Source of the DNA: Methanoculleus sediminis
Lineage (GTDB): Archaea > Halobacteriota > Methanomicrobia > Methanomicrobiales > Methanoculleaceae
NCBI RefSeq assembly: GCF_001017125.1
Contig: NZ_JXOJ01000002.1
Location: 497,017 to 561,016, forward strand
Direction of reading: 5' to 3'
Length of the DNA stretch: 64,000 nt
The position numbers were made by a program, and so were the translations under genes. The notes under the pieces are model-generated. The model was given only the letters and a program-made list of their open reading frames with translations. It did no database searches and was not told where the DNA came from. This document shows, piece after piece, positions 28,069-37,498 of this stretch. Position 1 is the stretch's first letter, and each line of letters opens with the position of its first letter.

Positions 28069-30301
28069 CGCTCTTCTCCCTTCCGGGCCTCTCTTTTTTC
28101 CCGGAAACACCTTTCTTATCGCGCTCGATGCACTTCTTCAAGAGGGGCAGCACGTCCCGCTGGGCGATCAGGTTGAACCGGGCCCTGCTCGGGGCGAGCC
28201 CGACCTTGATCGAGTAGGCTTCCGGCGGCATCGCCTCGAAGAGGTCTTCGTCCGTCCGGTCGTCTCCGATGGCGAGGATGAAATCCCAGGCGTGTCGGGA
28301 TACCCAGTTCAGCGCCGCTCTGCCCTTGTTGACGACGTTGTTCTTGATCTCGATGACCTTGTTCCCGTCCATGACCCCGACGTTGAGGTTGGAAGTCAGG
28401 TGCAGGAGGTCGTCTTTGAGATCTTTCGCCCGTTGCGCCCCGAGCAGCGGCTCGGTTCTCCGGTAATGCCAGACGAGGGAGTAGTCCTTCTCCTCGATGA
28501 AGGAGCCGGGTGTGCGGTCGGTGTAGAGTTCGAGAAGCGGGTAGATCTCCCCTTTCCACTCGTCCGAGAGCGCTTCGGGCATCCGCCACTCCCCGGAGCG
28601 CTCCCTGACCCAGACACCGTGCTCGGCGATGATCCCGATGTCCAGCTCCCCGAACCAGTCGTCCAGCGTGGCCCGGTCCCTGCCGCTGATCACCACCACC
28701 TCGTTTCCGGGCGTCCCGGAGAGCGACTTGAGCACCTCCCGCGTCGCGTCGCCGGGAACCGCCTTCTGCGGTCTGGCGGCAAACGGAACCAGGGTGCCGT
28801 CGTAGTCGAGGAGGAGAAGCCGGTCGTTCGCGGCGACATAGTCCGCGACCAGTTCGTCGCGGATGGCAGGGGTGACGATCTGTTCGGAGCGTTCGACCCG
28901 GACCGCCCGGGCGTCGCCGAGGCGTACCAGGAAGTCGCCGACCCAGTGCTCGATGTCGTAGCGCATCAACCTCCTCTGCATCGTCCGGTTCCGCTCGATC
29001 TGCTCCTTCTCCGGCATGGCGAGCGCCGTCTCGATCGCCTCGATCACCGCGTCCTGGTCGTTCGGGTTGACGATGATCGCTTCGCCGAGTTCCTCGGCCG
29101 CCCCCGCCATCTCGGAGAGGATGAGGACGCCCGTGCCGTCGGTTCTCGTGGCGACGTACTCTTTCGCCATCAGGTTCATGCCGTCCCGGAGCGGCGTCAC
29201 CAGGGCGACGTCGGCGGCGCTGTAGAACGCCACCAGCGTCTCGAACGGGAGGAAGTTGTAGAAGTAGCGGACGGGAACCCAGTCGGTCGTCCCGTACTTC
29301 CCGTTGATGCGGCCGACGAGCTCGTCGATCCGCTTCTTCAGCGCCTGGTAACTGCTGACGCTGGTCCGGGACGGGACCGCGACGAGGACAAGGGAGACCT
29401 TCCCCTGATAATCCGGCTTCTTCTCAAGAAGCGCGTCGAACGCCTCGAGCCGGAGCGGGATCCCCTTCGTGTAGTCCATACGATCGAAGGAGAGGATGAT
29501 CTGGCGCTTCCCGTACTCCTGCCGGATCCGGGCGATCTCTTTCTGGACCTGGGTGCTGCCCGCGGAGTCGGCGAACCGGTGGTAATCGATGCCCATCGGG
29601 AAGAGGTCGGTCCGGACCACCCGGGTGCCGGTCCTGACCTCCCCGAAGGTGTGCTCGTAGCCGAGGAGCCGCCGGACGCTGGAGAGGAAATGGCGGACGT
29701 AGCCGTAGGTGTGAAAGCCGATGAGGTCCGCTCCAAGGAGGCCGGTGAGGATCTCCTCTCTCCAGGGCAGGTGCCGGAATATCTCGAACGACGGGAAAGG
29801 GATGTGATGGAAGTAGCCGATCTCGGCATCGGGCAGGCGCTCCCGGAGCATCTGCGGCAGGAGCATCAGGTGGTAGTCGTGGACCCAGATGACGTCGTCA
29901 GGCCGGGCCACTTCCATCACGGCGTCGCAGAACTTCTCGTTCACCCGCTGATAGACCTGCCATGTCTTCGGGTCGTACTCCGCAGAGAGGTTGAAGTAAT
30001 GGAGGAGCGGCCAGAGGGTGTTGTTGCAGAACCCGTCGTAATAGTTCTTGATGTCGTACGGGGAGAGGAAGACCGGATGGCACTGCTCTTTTCCGAGCGT
30101 CTCGAGGATCCTGTCTTTCTCCTCTTCCTGCTTCTTCTGGATGTTTATACCAGGCCAGCCGACCCAGAGGCTCTCGTAGGACTTGTAGAAAGAACCAACC
30201 CCCGTCGCAAGACCGCCGACACTCCGTTGCAGGCGAAGATCGCCGTTCTTCCGGGCAACGCTGATCGGAAGCCTGTTTGAAACTATCAGTAATCGGTTCA
30301 T
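28043..30301 (-). CDS. Bifunctional trehalose-6-phosphate synthase/phosphatase (OtsA-OtsB fusion)
   Basis: 752 residues from [12 protein letters not shown]. The first about 470 residues are a GT20 trehalose-6-phosphate synthase, with [22 protein letters not shown] and [13 protein letters not shown]. The C-terminal part is a HAD phosphatase with DYDGT starting at nucleophile Asp499 and [10 protein letters not shown]. The fusion would make trehalose from UDP-glucose and glucose-6-phosphate in one protein, probably for osmotic or stress protection. An in-frame ATG at 30355 adds 18 residues with no OtsA character. Confidence 0.92.
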   Translation of the reverse strand: MNRLLIVSNRLPISVARKNGDLRLQRSVGGLATGVGSFYKSYESLWVGWPGINIQKKQEEEKDRILETLGKEQCHPVFLSPYDIKNYYDGFCNNTLWPLLHYFNLSAEYDPKTWQVYQRVNEKFCDAVMEVARPDDVIWVHDYHLMLLPQMLRERLPDAEIGYFHHIPFPSFEIFRHLPWREEILTGLLGADLIGFHTYGYVRHFLSSVRRLLGYEHTFGEVRTGTRVVRTDLFPMGIDYHRFADSAGSTQVQKEIARIRQEYGKRQIILSFDRMDYTKGIPLRLEAFDALLEKKPDYQGKVSLVLVAVPSRTSVSSYQALKKRIDELVGRINGKYGTTDWVPVRYFYNFLPFETLVAFYSAADVALVTPLRDGMNLMAKEYVATRTDGTGVLILSEMAGAAEELGEAIIVNPNDQDAVIEAIETALAMPEKEQIERNRTMQRRLMRYDIEHWVGDFLVRLGDARAVRVERSEQIVTPAIRDELVADYVAANDRLLLLDYDGTLVPFAARPQKAVPGDATREVLKSLSGTPGNEVVVISGRDRATLDDWFGELDIGIIAEHGVWVRERSGEWRMPEALSDEWKGEIYPLLELYTDRTPGSFIEEKDYSLVWHYRRTEPLLGAQRAKDLKDDLLHLTSNLNVGVMDGNKVIEIKNNVVNKGRAALNWVSRHAWDFILAIGDDRTDEDLFEAMPPEAYSIKVGLAPSRARFNLIAQRDVLPLLKKCIERDKKGVSGKKERPGREKSVIESAAPG

Positions 30302-30653
30302 GGTTCGACCCTGTTCATGATGGGATATGATCAGCACCCAAAGAATCTCAACCAAAATTAAGGTTTTGGAGAAATCTCAAGAAATTGCAGACATCGAAGA
30401 TCGGGGGGACAACCCTTCCTCCCGGCTCCGCCGTTACCCGGAGACCCCATGCATGCCGTGCACGCCCGAACGCGGCGATCCCGCCGGGGCATCCCCGGCA
30501 GCGGCGCTCTGCCGGACCGCGGATTCTTTGAAGACGTGAGTGGGCAGGGTATTTACGGCCTATCCGGCGTCTCGTCTCCGGAACCTGTCCGCTCAAGACC
30601 GATAAAGTTATATTTTTCTAACACCATGTTAGATATACATAACAGGTGCGACG
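30302..30653. other. 352-nt divergent intergenic region
   Basis: It lies between the trehalose gene (minus) and the DUF2178-like gene (plus). The left 75 nt are AT-rich and probably hold the trehalose promoter. The middle is GC-rich and has no convincing gene. The right end holds the TATA box and perfect palindrome listed separately. Confidence 0.4.
30606..30633 (+). promoter_or_regulatory. TATA box overlapped by a perfect 7-3-7 palindrome (candidate operator)
   Basis: A TATA-like AGTTATATTT at 30606-30615 runs into TCTAACA-CCA-TGTTAGA at 30617-30633, a perfect inverted repeat 20 nt before the ATG at 30654. A protein bound here would cover the transcription start, the usual place for an archaeal repressor. 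The operon encodes an XRE-type regulator two genes on, so autorepression is the simplest reading. Confidence 0.55.
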
Positions 30654-31040
30654 ATGAAGAGACGATACTTGGTTCAGATTGCGGCGGGAGCGGTTCTCGG
30701 CGCTGCAGGCATCCTCCTGCCGTTCCTCGTAGACGGGACGGAGGCTCTCTCCTCGCTTATGGTGACGATCGGTCTCGTGATCCTCGCGGTGGCCGTGGTT
30801 CGGCACTGGAGGTTCCGGGACGAGCCGGAGAGAGACGAGCGGACGCAGAAGATCGGGGCATACGCCATCTCCTACTCCTGGCTTCTCACCATCGTCTTCC
30901 TCGCGCTCCTCTTCTGGGTGGACTATCTCGGCGTGCTCGCCCTCACGGTCGAGGCCGTGCTGCTCTCCGCCATCCTGCTGATGGGGCTCTCCGCACGGCT
31001 ATTCCAGTGGTACCTCTTCCGGCAGGGGGACGTGGCGTGA
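30654..31040 (+). CDS. Four-helix membrane protein, DUF2178-like
   Basis: 128 residues with four hydrophobic helices in two pairs (about 8-27, 34-50, 70-90 and 95-115). A short cytosolic loop [18 protein letters not shown] lies between the pairs and matches the DEREKxIxxKA-type loop of DUF2178 proteins. Such proteins are commonly co-encoded with a small XRE regulator, as here. The function of the pair is unknown. The start is 20 nt after a palindrome-embedded promoter. Confidence 0.7.
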   Translation: MKRRYLVQIAAGAVLGAAGILLPFLVDGTEALSSLMVTIGLVILAVAVVRHWRFRDEPERDERTQKIGAYAISYSWLLTIVFLALLFWVDYLGVLALTVEAVLLSAILLMGLSARLFQWYLFRQGDVA

Positions 31041-31089
31041 GACCGACGAGCGTTGCCGAACAGCGCCTGCTCCGGAAGGGGGACGCGGG

Positions 31090-31296
31090 GTGAAGACGCG
31101 GATCCGGGAACTCCGGGCAAAGACGGGGATTACCCAGGAGGAACTGGCGCGGCAGGTAGGGGTCAGGAGGGAGACGATCGTCTTCCTCGAGAAGGGAAAG
31201 TACAACCCCTCCCTGAAACTCGCCTACAGGGTGGCCCGGACGCTCGGCTCCACCATCGAGGAGGTCTTCATCTTCGAAGAGGAGGATCTGGCATGA
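31090..31296 (+). CDS. XRE/Cro-type HTH transcriptional regulator (68 residues)
   Basis: A helix-turn-helix fills the protein: [19 protein letters not shown] followed by recognition helix [20 protein letters not shown]. The short size and the YNPSLxLA phrase are typical of the YozG-like group that accompanies DUF2178 membrane proteins. It starts at a GTG with a G-rich site upstream. It probably binds the palindrome at 30617-30633 and controls its own operon (inference). Confidence 0.85.
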   Translation: MKTRIRELRAKTGITQEELARQVGVRRETIVFLEKGKYNPSLKLAYRVARTLGSTIEEVFIFEEEDLA

Positions 31297-31385
31297 CCGT
31301 ATCATGCGGTGGCTGCACGGCAGGATACGTCGGAACGAAGAACAAACTGCGAAAAAAGATATTGGGGGCAGTTTCTAATGTCTGA
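31293..31385 (+). CDS. Possible 30-residue Cys-containing peptide
   Basis: The ATG overlaps the regulator stop in an ATGA junction. It encodes a peptide with SCGGCTAGY near the N-terminus and a basic middle ([10 protein letters not shown]). The coupled start and CGGC motif argue for translation; the tiny size and lack of known relatives argue against. It could bind metal or be an accidental read-through of the operon end. Confidence 0.3.
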   Translation: MTVSCGGCTAGYVGTKNKLRKKILGAVSNV

Positions 31386-31411
31386 ACCCGGGCTTAAAAA
31401 ACATTTTGTTC

Positions 31412-31435
31412 TTATTTTTCGAGCCAAAGGCTCCA
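31412..31435. terminator. T-run and small hairpin between convergent genes
   Basis: TTATTTTTC is followed by GAGCC-AAA-GGCTC, a perfect 5-bp stem, in the AT-rich spacer between the regulator operon and the convergent nuclease gene. It fits archaeal T-rich termination, with the hairpin serving either direction. Confidence 0.4.
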
Positions 31436-31522
31436 AATTCAGGAAATTACAACATATCGAACGTTTTTAGAGGGTCTGCCTTTTTAATCGCTCCATAAAT
31501 ATAATATCTGCCGATGTTCTTA

Positions 31523-32644
31523 TCATTCGGGATGTGCGCGGTACGAAGGAAGTATTTTTTCGGCATCCTCCTGATCCGTCTCGATATGTTCCGTCCTGCT
31601 GCCCCTTCCCGGCCGGTCCCGGCCGGGTGCCGCACCGCCGCCATCACCCCGGAGAAGCGCGAATAATCGGGCAAGCGAGACGATATCCTGCCGGTTATGC
31701 TCCACGACCGGGACGAGCGGGCCGGGACTTCCGGTCCGGCGGTAGGTCTCGTAGAACTCCGGCACCATCCGGCTCGGGACGTCGTCCGCCCGGGCGAGGC
31801 CGAGAACCCCCGTCTCGAGCGCACCAAGCCGGCAGGAGGGGAGCGAGTCCCTCCAGCGCCGGCGTGCGAAGTGGAGAACGTCGAAGTGAGGAACGGCGAG
31901 GTCTGCCGGGATGCCGTGGCAGGCGAACCGATCCCGGAGGTACGGAACGTCGAACGCCCGGCCGTTGAAGGTGACGAGGGCCGTCCCCTCCGCCTCCAGG
32001 TCGGGCAGAATAGAGGCGAGCGCCGCCTCCTCTTCTTCGACCGATCTCGAGAGGTACTGGCGGACGGCGATCGACCCGCCGCTCACCCGGGCGAGGCCGA
32101 TGAGAATGATCGGCCGCGAGAAGAGTCCCAGCGTCTCGATATCGAGGAAGACGAACTCTTCGGGTGCGTGAAACCGGCTGGCATCGAGGAGGAGCGGATC
32201 GCTCCTTCGCCGCCGCCGCTCGATCAGTCCCAGGATATCGCGGGTATCCCCTCCCGTTATCGAATCGAGGAGCCGGGCGGCATCGCGGCGGTAGAGAGGG
32301 TGCCCCATAAGATCGGCGACCGATCGGCAGCCCCGCTCCCCCAGCCGCCGCCGGGTCGCTTCGCCGATGCCGCGGACCAGGGTGAGGTCCCCGAGAAGGG
32401 CAGCTGCCGCCCGGCCGGGATCCCGGGCATCGAGGCTCATGGGACTTTCGGACTCGATGACGTAGCACGTCCCGGAAGGGCACAGCGTTTCACGGCCGCA
32501 AAAGACGTCTTCAAGCGCCCGGCCCCGGTATCCGGCAACGAGGTCGTCCCGGAGTCTCCGGGCTTCCTCGTCATCCGGGCGGGCGACGAACGGCGACCGG
32601 ATGCCCGGAGCGTACCTCCCCGCCCGATTAAATGCGCGAACCAT
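31523..32644 (-). CDS. DEDDh RNase H-like exonuclease domain protein with helix-hairpin-helix (YprB-like)
   Basis: 373 residues from the ATG at 32644; an ATG at 32713 is also possible. The central helix-hairpin-helix is LVRGIGEATRRRLGERG. The nuclease domain shows DIE (FVFLDIETLG), TFNGRAFDVPYL and EHNRQDIVSL, the D-E, D and H-D sets of a DEDDh exonuclease. The order of HhH then RNase H-like fold matches the YprB/COG3359 group. It probably trims DNA or RNA ends in repair. The C-terminal about 35 residues are low-complexity. Confidence 0.75.
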   Translation of the reverse strand: MVRAFNRAGRYAPGIRSPFVARPDDEEARRLRDDLVAGYRGRALEDVFCGRETLCPSGTCYVIESESPMSLDARDPGRAAAALLGDLTLVRGIGEATRRRLGERGCRSVADLMGHPLYRRDAARLLDSITGGDTRDILGLIERRRRRSDPLLLDASRFHAPEEFVFLDIETLGLFSRPIILIGLARVSGGSIAVRQYLSRSVEEEEAALASILPDLEAEGTALVTFNGRAFDVPYLRDRFACHGIPADLAVPHFDVLHFARRRWRDSLPSCRLGALETGVLGLARADDVPSRMVPEFYETYRRTGSPGPLVPVVEHNRQDIVSLARLFALLRGDGGGAAPGRDRPGRGSRTEHIETDQEDAEKILPSYRAHPE

Positions 32645-32725
32645 CCTTCCGGCAGGGTTTGAGCTCCGCCCGCATTCAAGATAACCGCCGCACGGTGAAA
32701 GTGAACGGGGCATGCCCCTCCCGCG

Positions 32726-33226
32726 TCACTGCCGTGCAGGTCCCACCACGATCGAGCACGCTGCGTCGCCGGCACAGATCGCGCTCCGGTAATTCGGGGC
32801 GTAGTTCCGGTTCAGGCCGGGTATCGCGGCGTTCGTGTAGGCGTGACAGGCGTTGCAGGCGGCGAGCGGGTTCTCTCCCTGCTCTTTTGCCCGGGCGGTC
32901 ATCGCACACCCCCTGACGGTCAGGATCGCCTCTCCCGGCGCCGAGTCACCGATCTCGTACCGGTATTCCGGCCCGAAGAGCAACCTCGTCGCCGCCGCAA
33001 ACGCTTCCGCAACCTCCCGGGCGTTTCCGAGCGGCATCCCGAAAGCACGGGCTATGACGCCCGCTTCCCGGCCCTGCTCGCGCCACACCGCCCGCTCGAC
33101 CTCGTTGTAGAGGTGATCGTCGGCGCCGTCCCTGATGGCTCTCCGGTAGGCAAGCGGCAGCGCGGAGACTTCGCGGGCGGCGAGTTTCCATCGCACGTCC
33201 ACCGGTATCCGTTCGAATGCATCCAT
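32726..33226 (-). CDS. Cys-rich soluble protein, possibly related to L-2-amino-thiazoline-4-carboxylate hydrolase family
   Basis: 166 residues with a helical N-terminal half and a C-terminal half with five Cys: GCAM, CNACH, AICAGDAAC. The arrangement resembles the ATC-hydrolase/DUF6125 group loosely; I hold this lightly. No signal peptide is present, so CNACH is unlikely to carry haem c. GAGGAGGGG upstream of the ATG supports the start. It may share a transcript with the downstream nuclease gene. Confidence 0.5.
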   Translation of the reverse strand: MDAFERIPVDVRWKLAAREVSALPLAYRRAIRDGADDHLYNEVERAVWREQGREAGVIARAFGMPLGNAREVAEAFAAATRLLFGPEYRYEIGDSAPGEAILTVRGCAMTARAKEQGENPLAACNACHAYTNAAIPGLNRNYAPNYRSAICAGDAACSIVVGPARQ

Positions 33227-33358
33227 CTCTTCATCCCCTCCTCATGACGATCTTCGGATCGGGGGCGGGTACACCTGCAACCCGATGAAGGTTCTCACGG
33301 ATGTGCCGCCCCTCCCGGGCACCGCATAAATACTCCCCCGGACAACAGAAGGAGAGAT

Positions 33359-34126
33359 ATGAAGATCGGAGCAGTCCTGATCGACATCGACGGCGTCCTC
33401 TACGTCGGCGACCGGCCGGTCGACGGAGCCGGGGAAGCGCTCCGGGAACTCGACCGGCGGGGGATACCCTACCGGTTCGTCTCCAACACCACCCGCCGCT
33501 CCCGCCGTTCGGTCACCGGGCGCCTCGAGAGCCTCGGCTACGCCGTCCCGGAACCCTGGGTCATCACCGCCCCGGTCGCTGCCGCCGCACACCTGCGGGA
33601 AGGGGGCCGGACCCGGTGCTTCCTCCTCACCACTCCCGACGCCCGGACGGACTTCGAGGTGGCCGGCATCACGGCCGTGGAGGAGGGAGCCGATGCGGTC
33701 GTGGTCGCCGACGCAGCCGACGATCTCTCCTACGGGCGCCTGAACCGGGCGTTCCGCCTTCTTGTGGAGGGCGCGGACCTCGTCGCGCTCGAGAAGGACC
33801 GGTACTGGATGGGGACGGACGGGCTGATGCTCTCCGCCGGTCCCTTCGTGGCCGCGCTCGAGTACGCCGCCGGAAAAGAGGCGGAGTTGATCGGAAAACC
33901 CTCATCGGCGTTCTTCCTGCGTGCGCTCCGGGATATCGGGGCCGGGCCCCGCGACGCGGCGATGGTCGGCGACGACATCGTCACCGATATCGGCGGCGCC
34001 CGGGCCTGCGGCATGAAGGGCATCCTGGTGAGGACCGGCAAGTACCGGGAAGAGACCGTTCGTCGGTCGGGCATCGAGCCCGACCTCGTCATCGACTCGC
34101 TCGCGGACCTCCCGGAGTATATCTGA
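33359..34126 (+). CDS. HAD-IIA phosphatase (LHPP/NagD-like)
   Basis: 255 residues. Motif I is DIDGVLYVGD with Asp9 and Asp11, motif II is VSNTTRRS, the motif III Lys is in LIGKPSSAFF, and motif IV is MVGDDIVTDIGGA. A type IIA cap lies between. The VSNTTRRS motif and GKPS...F phrase fit the TIGR01458/LHPP-like subgroup. AAGGAGAG precedes the ATG. Phosphate-ester hydrolysis is near certain; the substrate is unknown. The lipoprotein gene follows after 4 nt. Confidence 0.85.
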   Translation: MKIGAVLIDIDGVLYVGDRPVDGAGEALRELDRRGIPYRFVSNTTRRSRRSVTGRLESLGYAVPEPWVITAPVAAAAHLREGGRTRCFLLTTPDARTDFEVAGITAVEEGADAVVVADAADDLSYGRLNRAFRLLVEGADLVALEKDRYWMGTDGLMLSAGPFVAALEYAAGKEAELIGKPSSAFFLRALRDIGAGPRDAAMVGDDIVTDIGGARACGMKGILVRTGKYREETVRRSGIEPDLVIDSLADLPEYI

Positions 34127-34130
34127 TCCT

Positions 34131-35249
34131 ATGCGGCGACGAATCCTCACCGCGCTCGTCCTCGCCGCCGCGATCCTCGCGGCCGGGTGCCTGGGCGGCC
34201 TCCCCGGGCCTGGAGAGCCCGGGGGAGAGGTCGTCCCACCGGCGATCGTGCCGGTCGAGGGGGCGGCCCCGGGGGAGGCGCCGGTCTACGCCTTCCCCTT
34301 CGGGGATCGGGAGGAGACGATCCGGATCGAGCCCGACCCCGCGGTCTACGCCGGTGCGAAAGAGGCCGACCGGCAACTCTACCTCCATGAAGACCTCGCC
34401 GAGGAGGAGTGGATCCCGATCTATTACCTGGCGTTCGTCAATGAGTCTCACCAGATACCCTTCTATACCGACCTGCTCGCGGGTCTCCGCGAGATCCGGG
34501 ACCGGGAAGAACTCGACGACGACCGTTACCTCGAACTGATCGCGGTGTTCGTGCAGTCGATCCCCTACAGAACCGATGCCTCGATGATAGAACCGAAGTT
34601 CCCGATCGAGACCTACGTGGACGCCGAGGGCGACTGCGACGACAAAAGCCTCCTCCTCGCCGGGCTCCTCGCACGGGAAGGCTACGGGGTCGCGCTCCTC
34701 TACTTCGGGGAAGAGAAGCACATGGCCGTCGGGGTGAAGAGCGCCGGGTGCCGCTACCGTAACACAACATATGCCTACATCGAGACCACGAACAGGAGTT
34801 ACGTCGGCATCCCGCCTGCGGCGCTCGCGGACGGGACGGTTCTCTCCTCCGATCCGCTCGTGATACCGGTCGGGGACGGAGACGGACTCTATGCGGCCTG
34901 TGAGGAGATCGAGACGATCGAACGTGCCCTCTCCGCATCGCGCGACCGGGTCGGGGAACTCGAAGAGGAACTCGCGGTGTGCACCCGCGAGCTCGAAGCG
35001 GACCGGGAGGCTCTCGTGGCCCTCGACGCAAAGATGGCGGATCTCCTACGGTCGGGGGAGACCGGGAAGTACAACCGGCTCGTCCCGGAATACAACAGGA
35101 TGGTCGGGGACTACAACGATGCGGTAGAAGCCTGCAACGTCATGCTCGATGAGGCGGAGGCTGCCGTGAACCTTCACAACCATCTCGTCGGCCACGCACA
35201 CGACCGGCCCGGGTCGTACCTCCGGGCCCGGGAGTATCTCGCGAGGTGA
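34131..35249 (+). CDS. Lipoprotein with transglutaminase-like domain and C-terminal coiled coil
   Basis: 372 residues. The lipobox LAAGC gives lipidated Cys20. A transglutaminase-like core is marked by AEGDCDDKSLLLAGLL with Cys169, then His197 in EEKHMAVGV and an acidic partner beyond. Residues about 265-310 form a coiled coil (RVGELEEELAVCTRELEADREALVALDAKM in plan). The protein faces outside the cell and could be a peptidase or crosslinking enzyme on surface proteins, inferred from the fold. Confidence 0.75.
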   Translation: MRRRILTALVLAAAILAAGCLGGLPGPGEPGGEVVPPAIVPVEGAAPGEAPVYAFPFGDREETIRIEPDPAVYAGAKEADRQLYLHEDLAEEEWIPIYYLAFVNESHQIPFYTDLLAGLREIRDREELDDDRYLELIAVFVQSIPYRTDASMIEPKFPIETYVDAEGDCDDKSLLLAGLLAREGYGVALLYFGEEKHMAVGVKSAGCRYRNTTYAYIETTNRSYVGIPPAALADGTVLSSDPLVIPVGDGDGLYAACEEIETIERALSASRDRVGELEEELAVCTRELEADREALVALDAKMADLLRSGETGKYNRLVPEYNRMVGDYNDAVEACNVMLDEAEAAVNLHNHLVGHAHDRPGSYLRAREYLAR

Positions 35250-35261
35250 CCGGGAGAGGGC

Positions 35262-35417
35262 TTACGCGAGGCTCTCTACCCGGAGAGGAGTGCGGTTTGC
35301 CGGGGCGCCGGAGGCGAAGTACGCCGCCTTACGCATCTGGCTGCGCCGAACAACGGTCGGATACCGGGCGGCCCGCTCGGCGAGGCTGGCAAACGTGGTG
35401 AATTCGGATCGTTCCAT
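35262..35417 (-). CDS. Small basic protein of 51 residues, unknown function
   Basis: An intact ORF starting MERSEFTTFASLAERAARYP and rich in Arg, Ala and Ser. The third-position GC bias is like that of real genes here. No clear ribosome site precedes it, but a TTAAGTA-like box lies about 27 nt upstream on the minus strand, which fits a leaderless start. No family recognised. Confidence 0.4.
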   Translation of the reverse strand: MERSEFTTFASLAERAARYPTVVRRSQMRKAAYFASGAPANRTPLRVESLA

Positions 35418-35653
35418 ACAACAAACGGAGCGAGGGCGCTACTTAACCGTAGGCCGTGTGCGGGGTGAAAGTGAACCGCCGGGATTCCACCTCCAATCCC
35501 GACCCTGTTTCGAGGACCCAGATAACAATGCCGGCAAATCCCAAAAAGCGCCGCCAACCATACGGGGATCGACCTCCCGGCGGCCGAAACGAGAACTGTT
35601 CCGTTGGCAAGTGTTAATGTATCCCCTGACAAATACATGGAACGGAGTGCCGT

Positions 35654-36385
35654 ATGCTGGATATCAGTGATTTGCACGTGGAAGTGGATGGCACCGAGAA
35701 ACTCCACGACATCAACCTCCATATCGGGCAGGGGGAGACCCATATCCTGATGGGGCCGAACGGCTCGGGGAAGAGCACGCTGCTCAAAGCCATCATGGGC
35801 TTCGGCGGCTACACGATCACGTCCGGGTCCATCGTTTTCAAGGGAACGGATATCACCAGGATGCCGATCCACGAGCGCGCCCATCTCGGGATCGGTATGA
35901 TGTTTCAGCACCCGCCCGCGATATCGGGGCTGAAACTCGGAAAACTCCTCGGCGCCACGTCTCATCTCGGCAACGACGCGATCGAGGCGCTCGCGCAGAC
36001 GGTCAACATGGAGCACTTTCTCGCCCGGGACACCAACGTCGGGTTCTCCGGCGGCGAGATCAAACGGAGCGAGGTCCTGCAACTTAAAGTCCAGCAGCCC
36101 GATTTCCTCATGCTTGACGAGCCGGAGAGCGGTGTCGACCTCGAGAACATGGGCCTGATGGGCAAAGAGATCGCGAACCTCCTCGAGAAAGATGTCCATA
36201 TCGTCAACCGCCGCCGTAGCGGCCTCATCATCACCCACACCGGCTACATCCTCGACTACCTCGAGGCCGACCAGGGGCATGTGCTCATCGACGGCCGGAT
36301 CCGGTGCCACGGAAACCCCCGCGAGATCCTGCGCGTGGTCAAGGAAAAAGGATACGGAGAGTGTCTGCGTTGCAAACAGATGTAG
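35654..36385 (+). CDS. sufC: Fe-S cluster assembly ATPase SufC
   Basis: 243 residues. Walker A GPNGSGKST is at 34-42, the signature FSGGEIKRSEVLQL and Walker B FLMLDEPESGVDLENM follow; GGEIKRxE and DEPxSGxD are SufC hallmarks. It powers iron-sulfur cluster assembly on the SufB/D scaffold in the cytosol. It overlaps sufB by 25 nt. About 230 nt upstream are mostly non-coding with a TATA-like GTTAATGTAT near 35613. Confidence 0.93.
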   Translation: MLDISDLHVEVDGTEKLHDINLHIGQGETHILMGPNGSGKSTLLKAIMGFGGYTITSGSIVFKGTDITRMPIHERAHLGIGMMFQHPPAISGLKLGKLLGATSHLGNDAIEALAQTVNMEHFLARDTNVGFSGGEIKRSEVLQLKVQQPDFLMLDEPESGVDLENMGLMGKEIANLLEKDVHIVNRRRSGLIITHTGYILDYLEADQGHVLIDGRIRCHGNPREILRVVKEKGYGECLRCKQM

Positions 36386-37482
36386 GGGACATCGAACGGC
36401 TCCCGGAGAAAGACCGGGAACGCCTCGCCCTGACCGGTCTCGAGGTCGGGATGCAGAACCGGTGCGGGAGTTTCTTTCAGATCGACCAGAACGTGATCCA
36501 GACCACCTGCGGGGCCGAAGGGATCGAGATGATCCCCATCAAGGCCGCCCTCGAGAAGTACGACTGGGTCGGGGACTACTACTGGAACGCCGTCTCGCGT
36601 GACAAGGACAAATACACACAATACCTTGCGAAGCAGGAGAACCCGCAGGGCCTCGTCGTCATCGCCCACGAAGGCGTGAAGGTCGAGATGCCTCTCCAGG
36701 CCTGCCTCTTCCTGCGCGACGAGCCGGTGCAGCACGTCCACAACCTCTTCATCGCAAGAGAAGGATCGGAGATCAACATCATCTCCGGCTGCGCGAGTTC
36801 CTGGCAGAAGGAGCACGGGGCGCATATCGGGGTGACCGAGATCTACGTCGGCAAAGGCGCCAAGGTCACGTCCACGATGATCCACAACTGGAACCCGGGG
36901 ATCAGCGTCTTCCCGCGGAGCGCCACCGTCGTCGAGGAGGACGGAACGTTCCTCTCGAACTACGTCTGCATGCAGCCGGTCAACCGGATCGACATGTACC
37001 CGACGGCCCGTCTGGTCGGGAAGAACGCCGTCGCCCGGTTCTCGAGCATCGTCGTCGCGACGCCGGGTTCGACCCTCGACCTCGGCTCCCGCGCCATCCT
37101 CGGCGCCGAGAACGCGAGCGCCGAACTGATCACCCGGGCGATCACCACCGGCGGCACCATCATCTCCCGCGGCCACATCCTCGGCGAGAAGGACAACACC
37201 CGCGGCCATATCGAGTGCAAGGGCCTGATCTTGAAGGACGGCGTCGTCCACGCCATCCCCGAGATCGAGGGAACGCTGACCGGCACCGAACTCTCCCACG
37301 AGGCCGCCGTAGGAAAGATCGCCCGCCACGAGATCGAGTACCTCATGGCCCGGGGACTCTCCGAGGAGGAGGCCACCGCAACCATTATACGCGGGTTTCT
37401 GGATGTGAAGATCAGCGGTCTGCCTGCGGTCCTGCAGGAACAGATCGACGCCGCGATCGACAAAGCTGAATCGGGATTCTGA
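36361..37482 (+). CDS. sufB: SufB/SufD-family Fe-S scaffold protein
   Basis: 373 residues from a GTG inside the end of sufC; the in-frame TTG at 36370 is an alternative. The SufB/D beta-helix domain fills the protein, with LILKDGVVHAIPEIEG and LSHEAAVGKIARHEIEYLMARGLSEEEA, the latter a family hallmark. It is shorter than bacterial SufB and no SufD paralog is present, so the cell probably uses the minimal two-protein SufBC system known in methanogens. Confidence 0.9.
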   Translation: MSALQTDVGDIERLPEKDRERLALTGLEVGMQNRCGSFFQIDQNVIQTTCGAEGIEMIPIKAALEKYDWVGDYYWNAVSRDKDKYTQYLAKQENPQGLVVIAHEGVKVEMPLQACLFLRDEPVQHVHNLFIAREGSEINIISGCASSWQKEHGAHIGVTEIYVGKGAKVTSTMIHNWNPGISVFPRSATVVEEDGTFLSNYVCMQPVNRIDMYPTARLVGKNAVARFSSIVVATPGSTLDLGSRAILGAENASAELITRAITTGGTIISRGHILGEKDNTRGHIECKGLILKDGVVHAIPEIEGTLTGTELSHEAAVGKIARHEIEYLMARGLSEEEATATIIRGFLDVKISGLPAVLQEQIDAAIDKAESGF

Positions 37483-37498
37483 TTCGGGAGACGGGAGG

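Noticed and set aside
32726-33226. CNACH in the Cys-rich protein as a c-type haem site
   Set aside because: The protein has no signal peptide or membrane anchor, and the motif sits among other conserved-looking Cys, which fits a cytosolic Cys-rich fold better.
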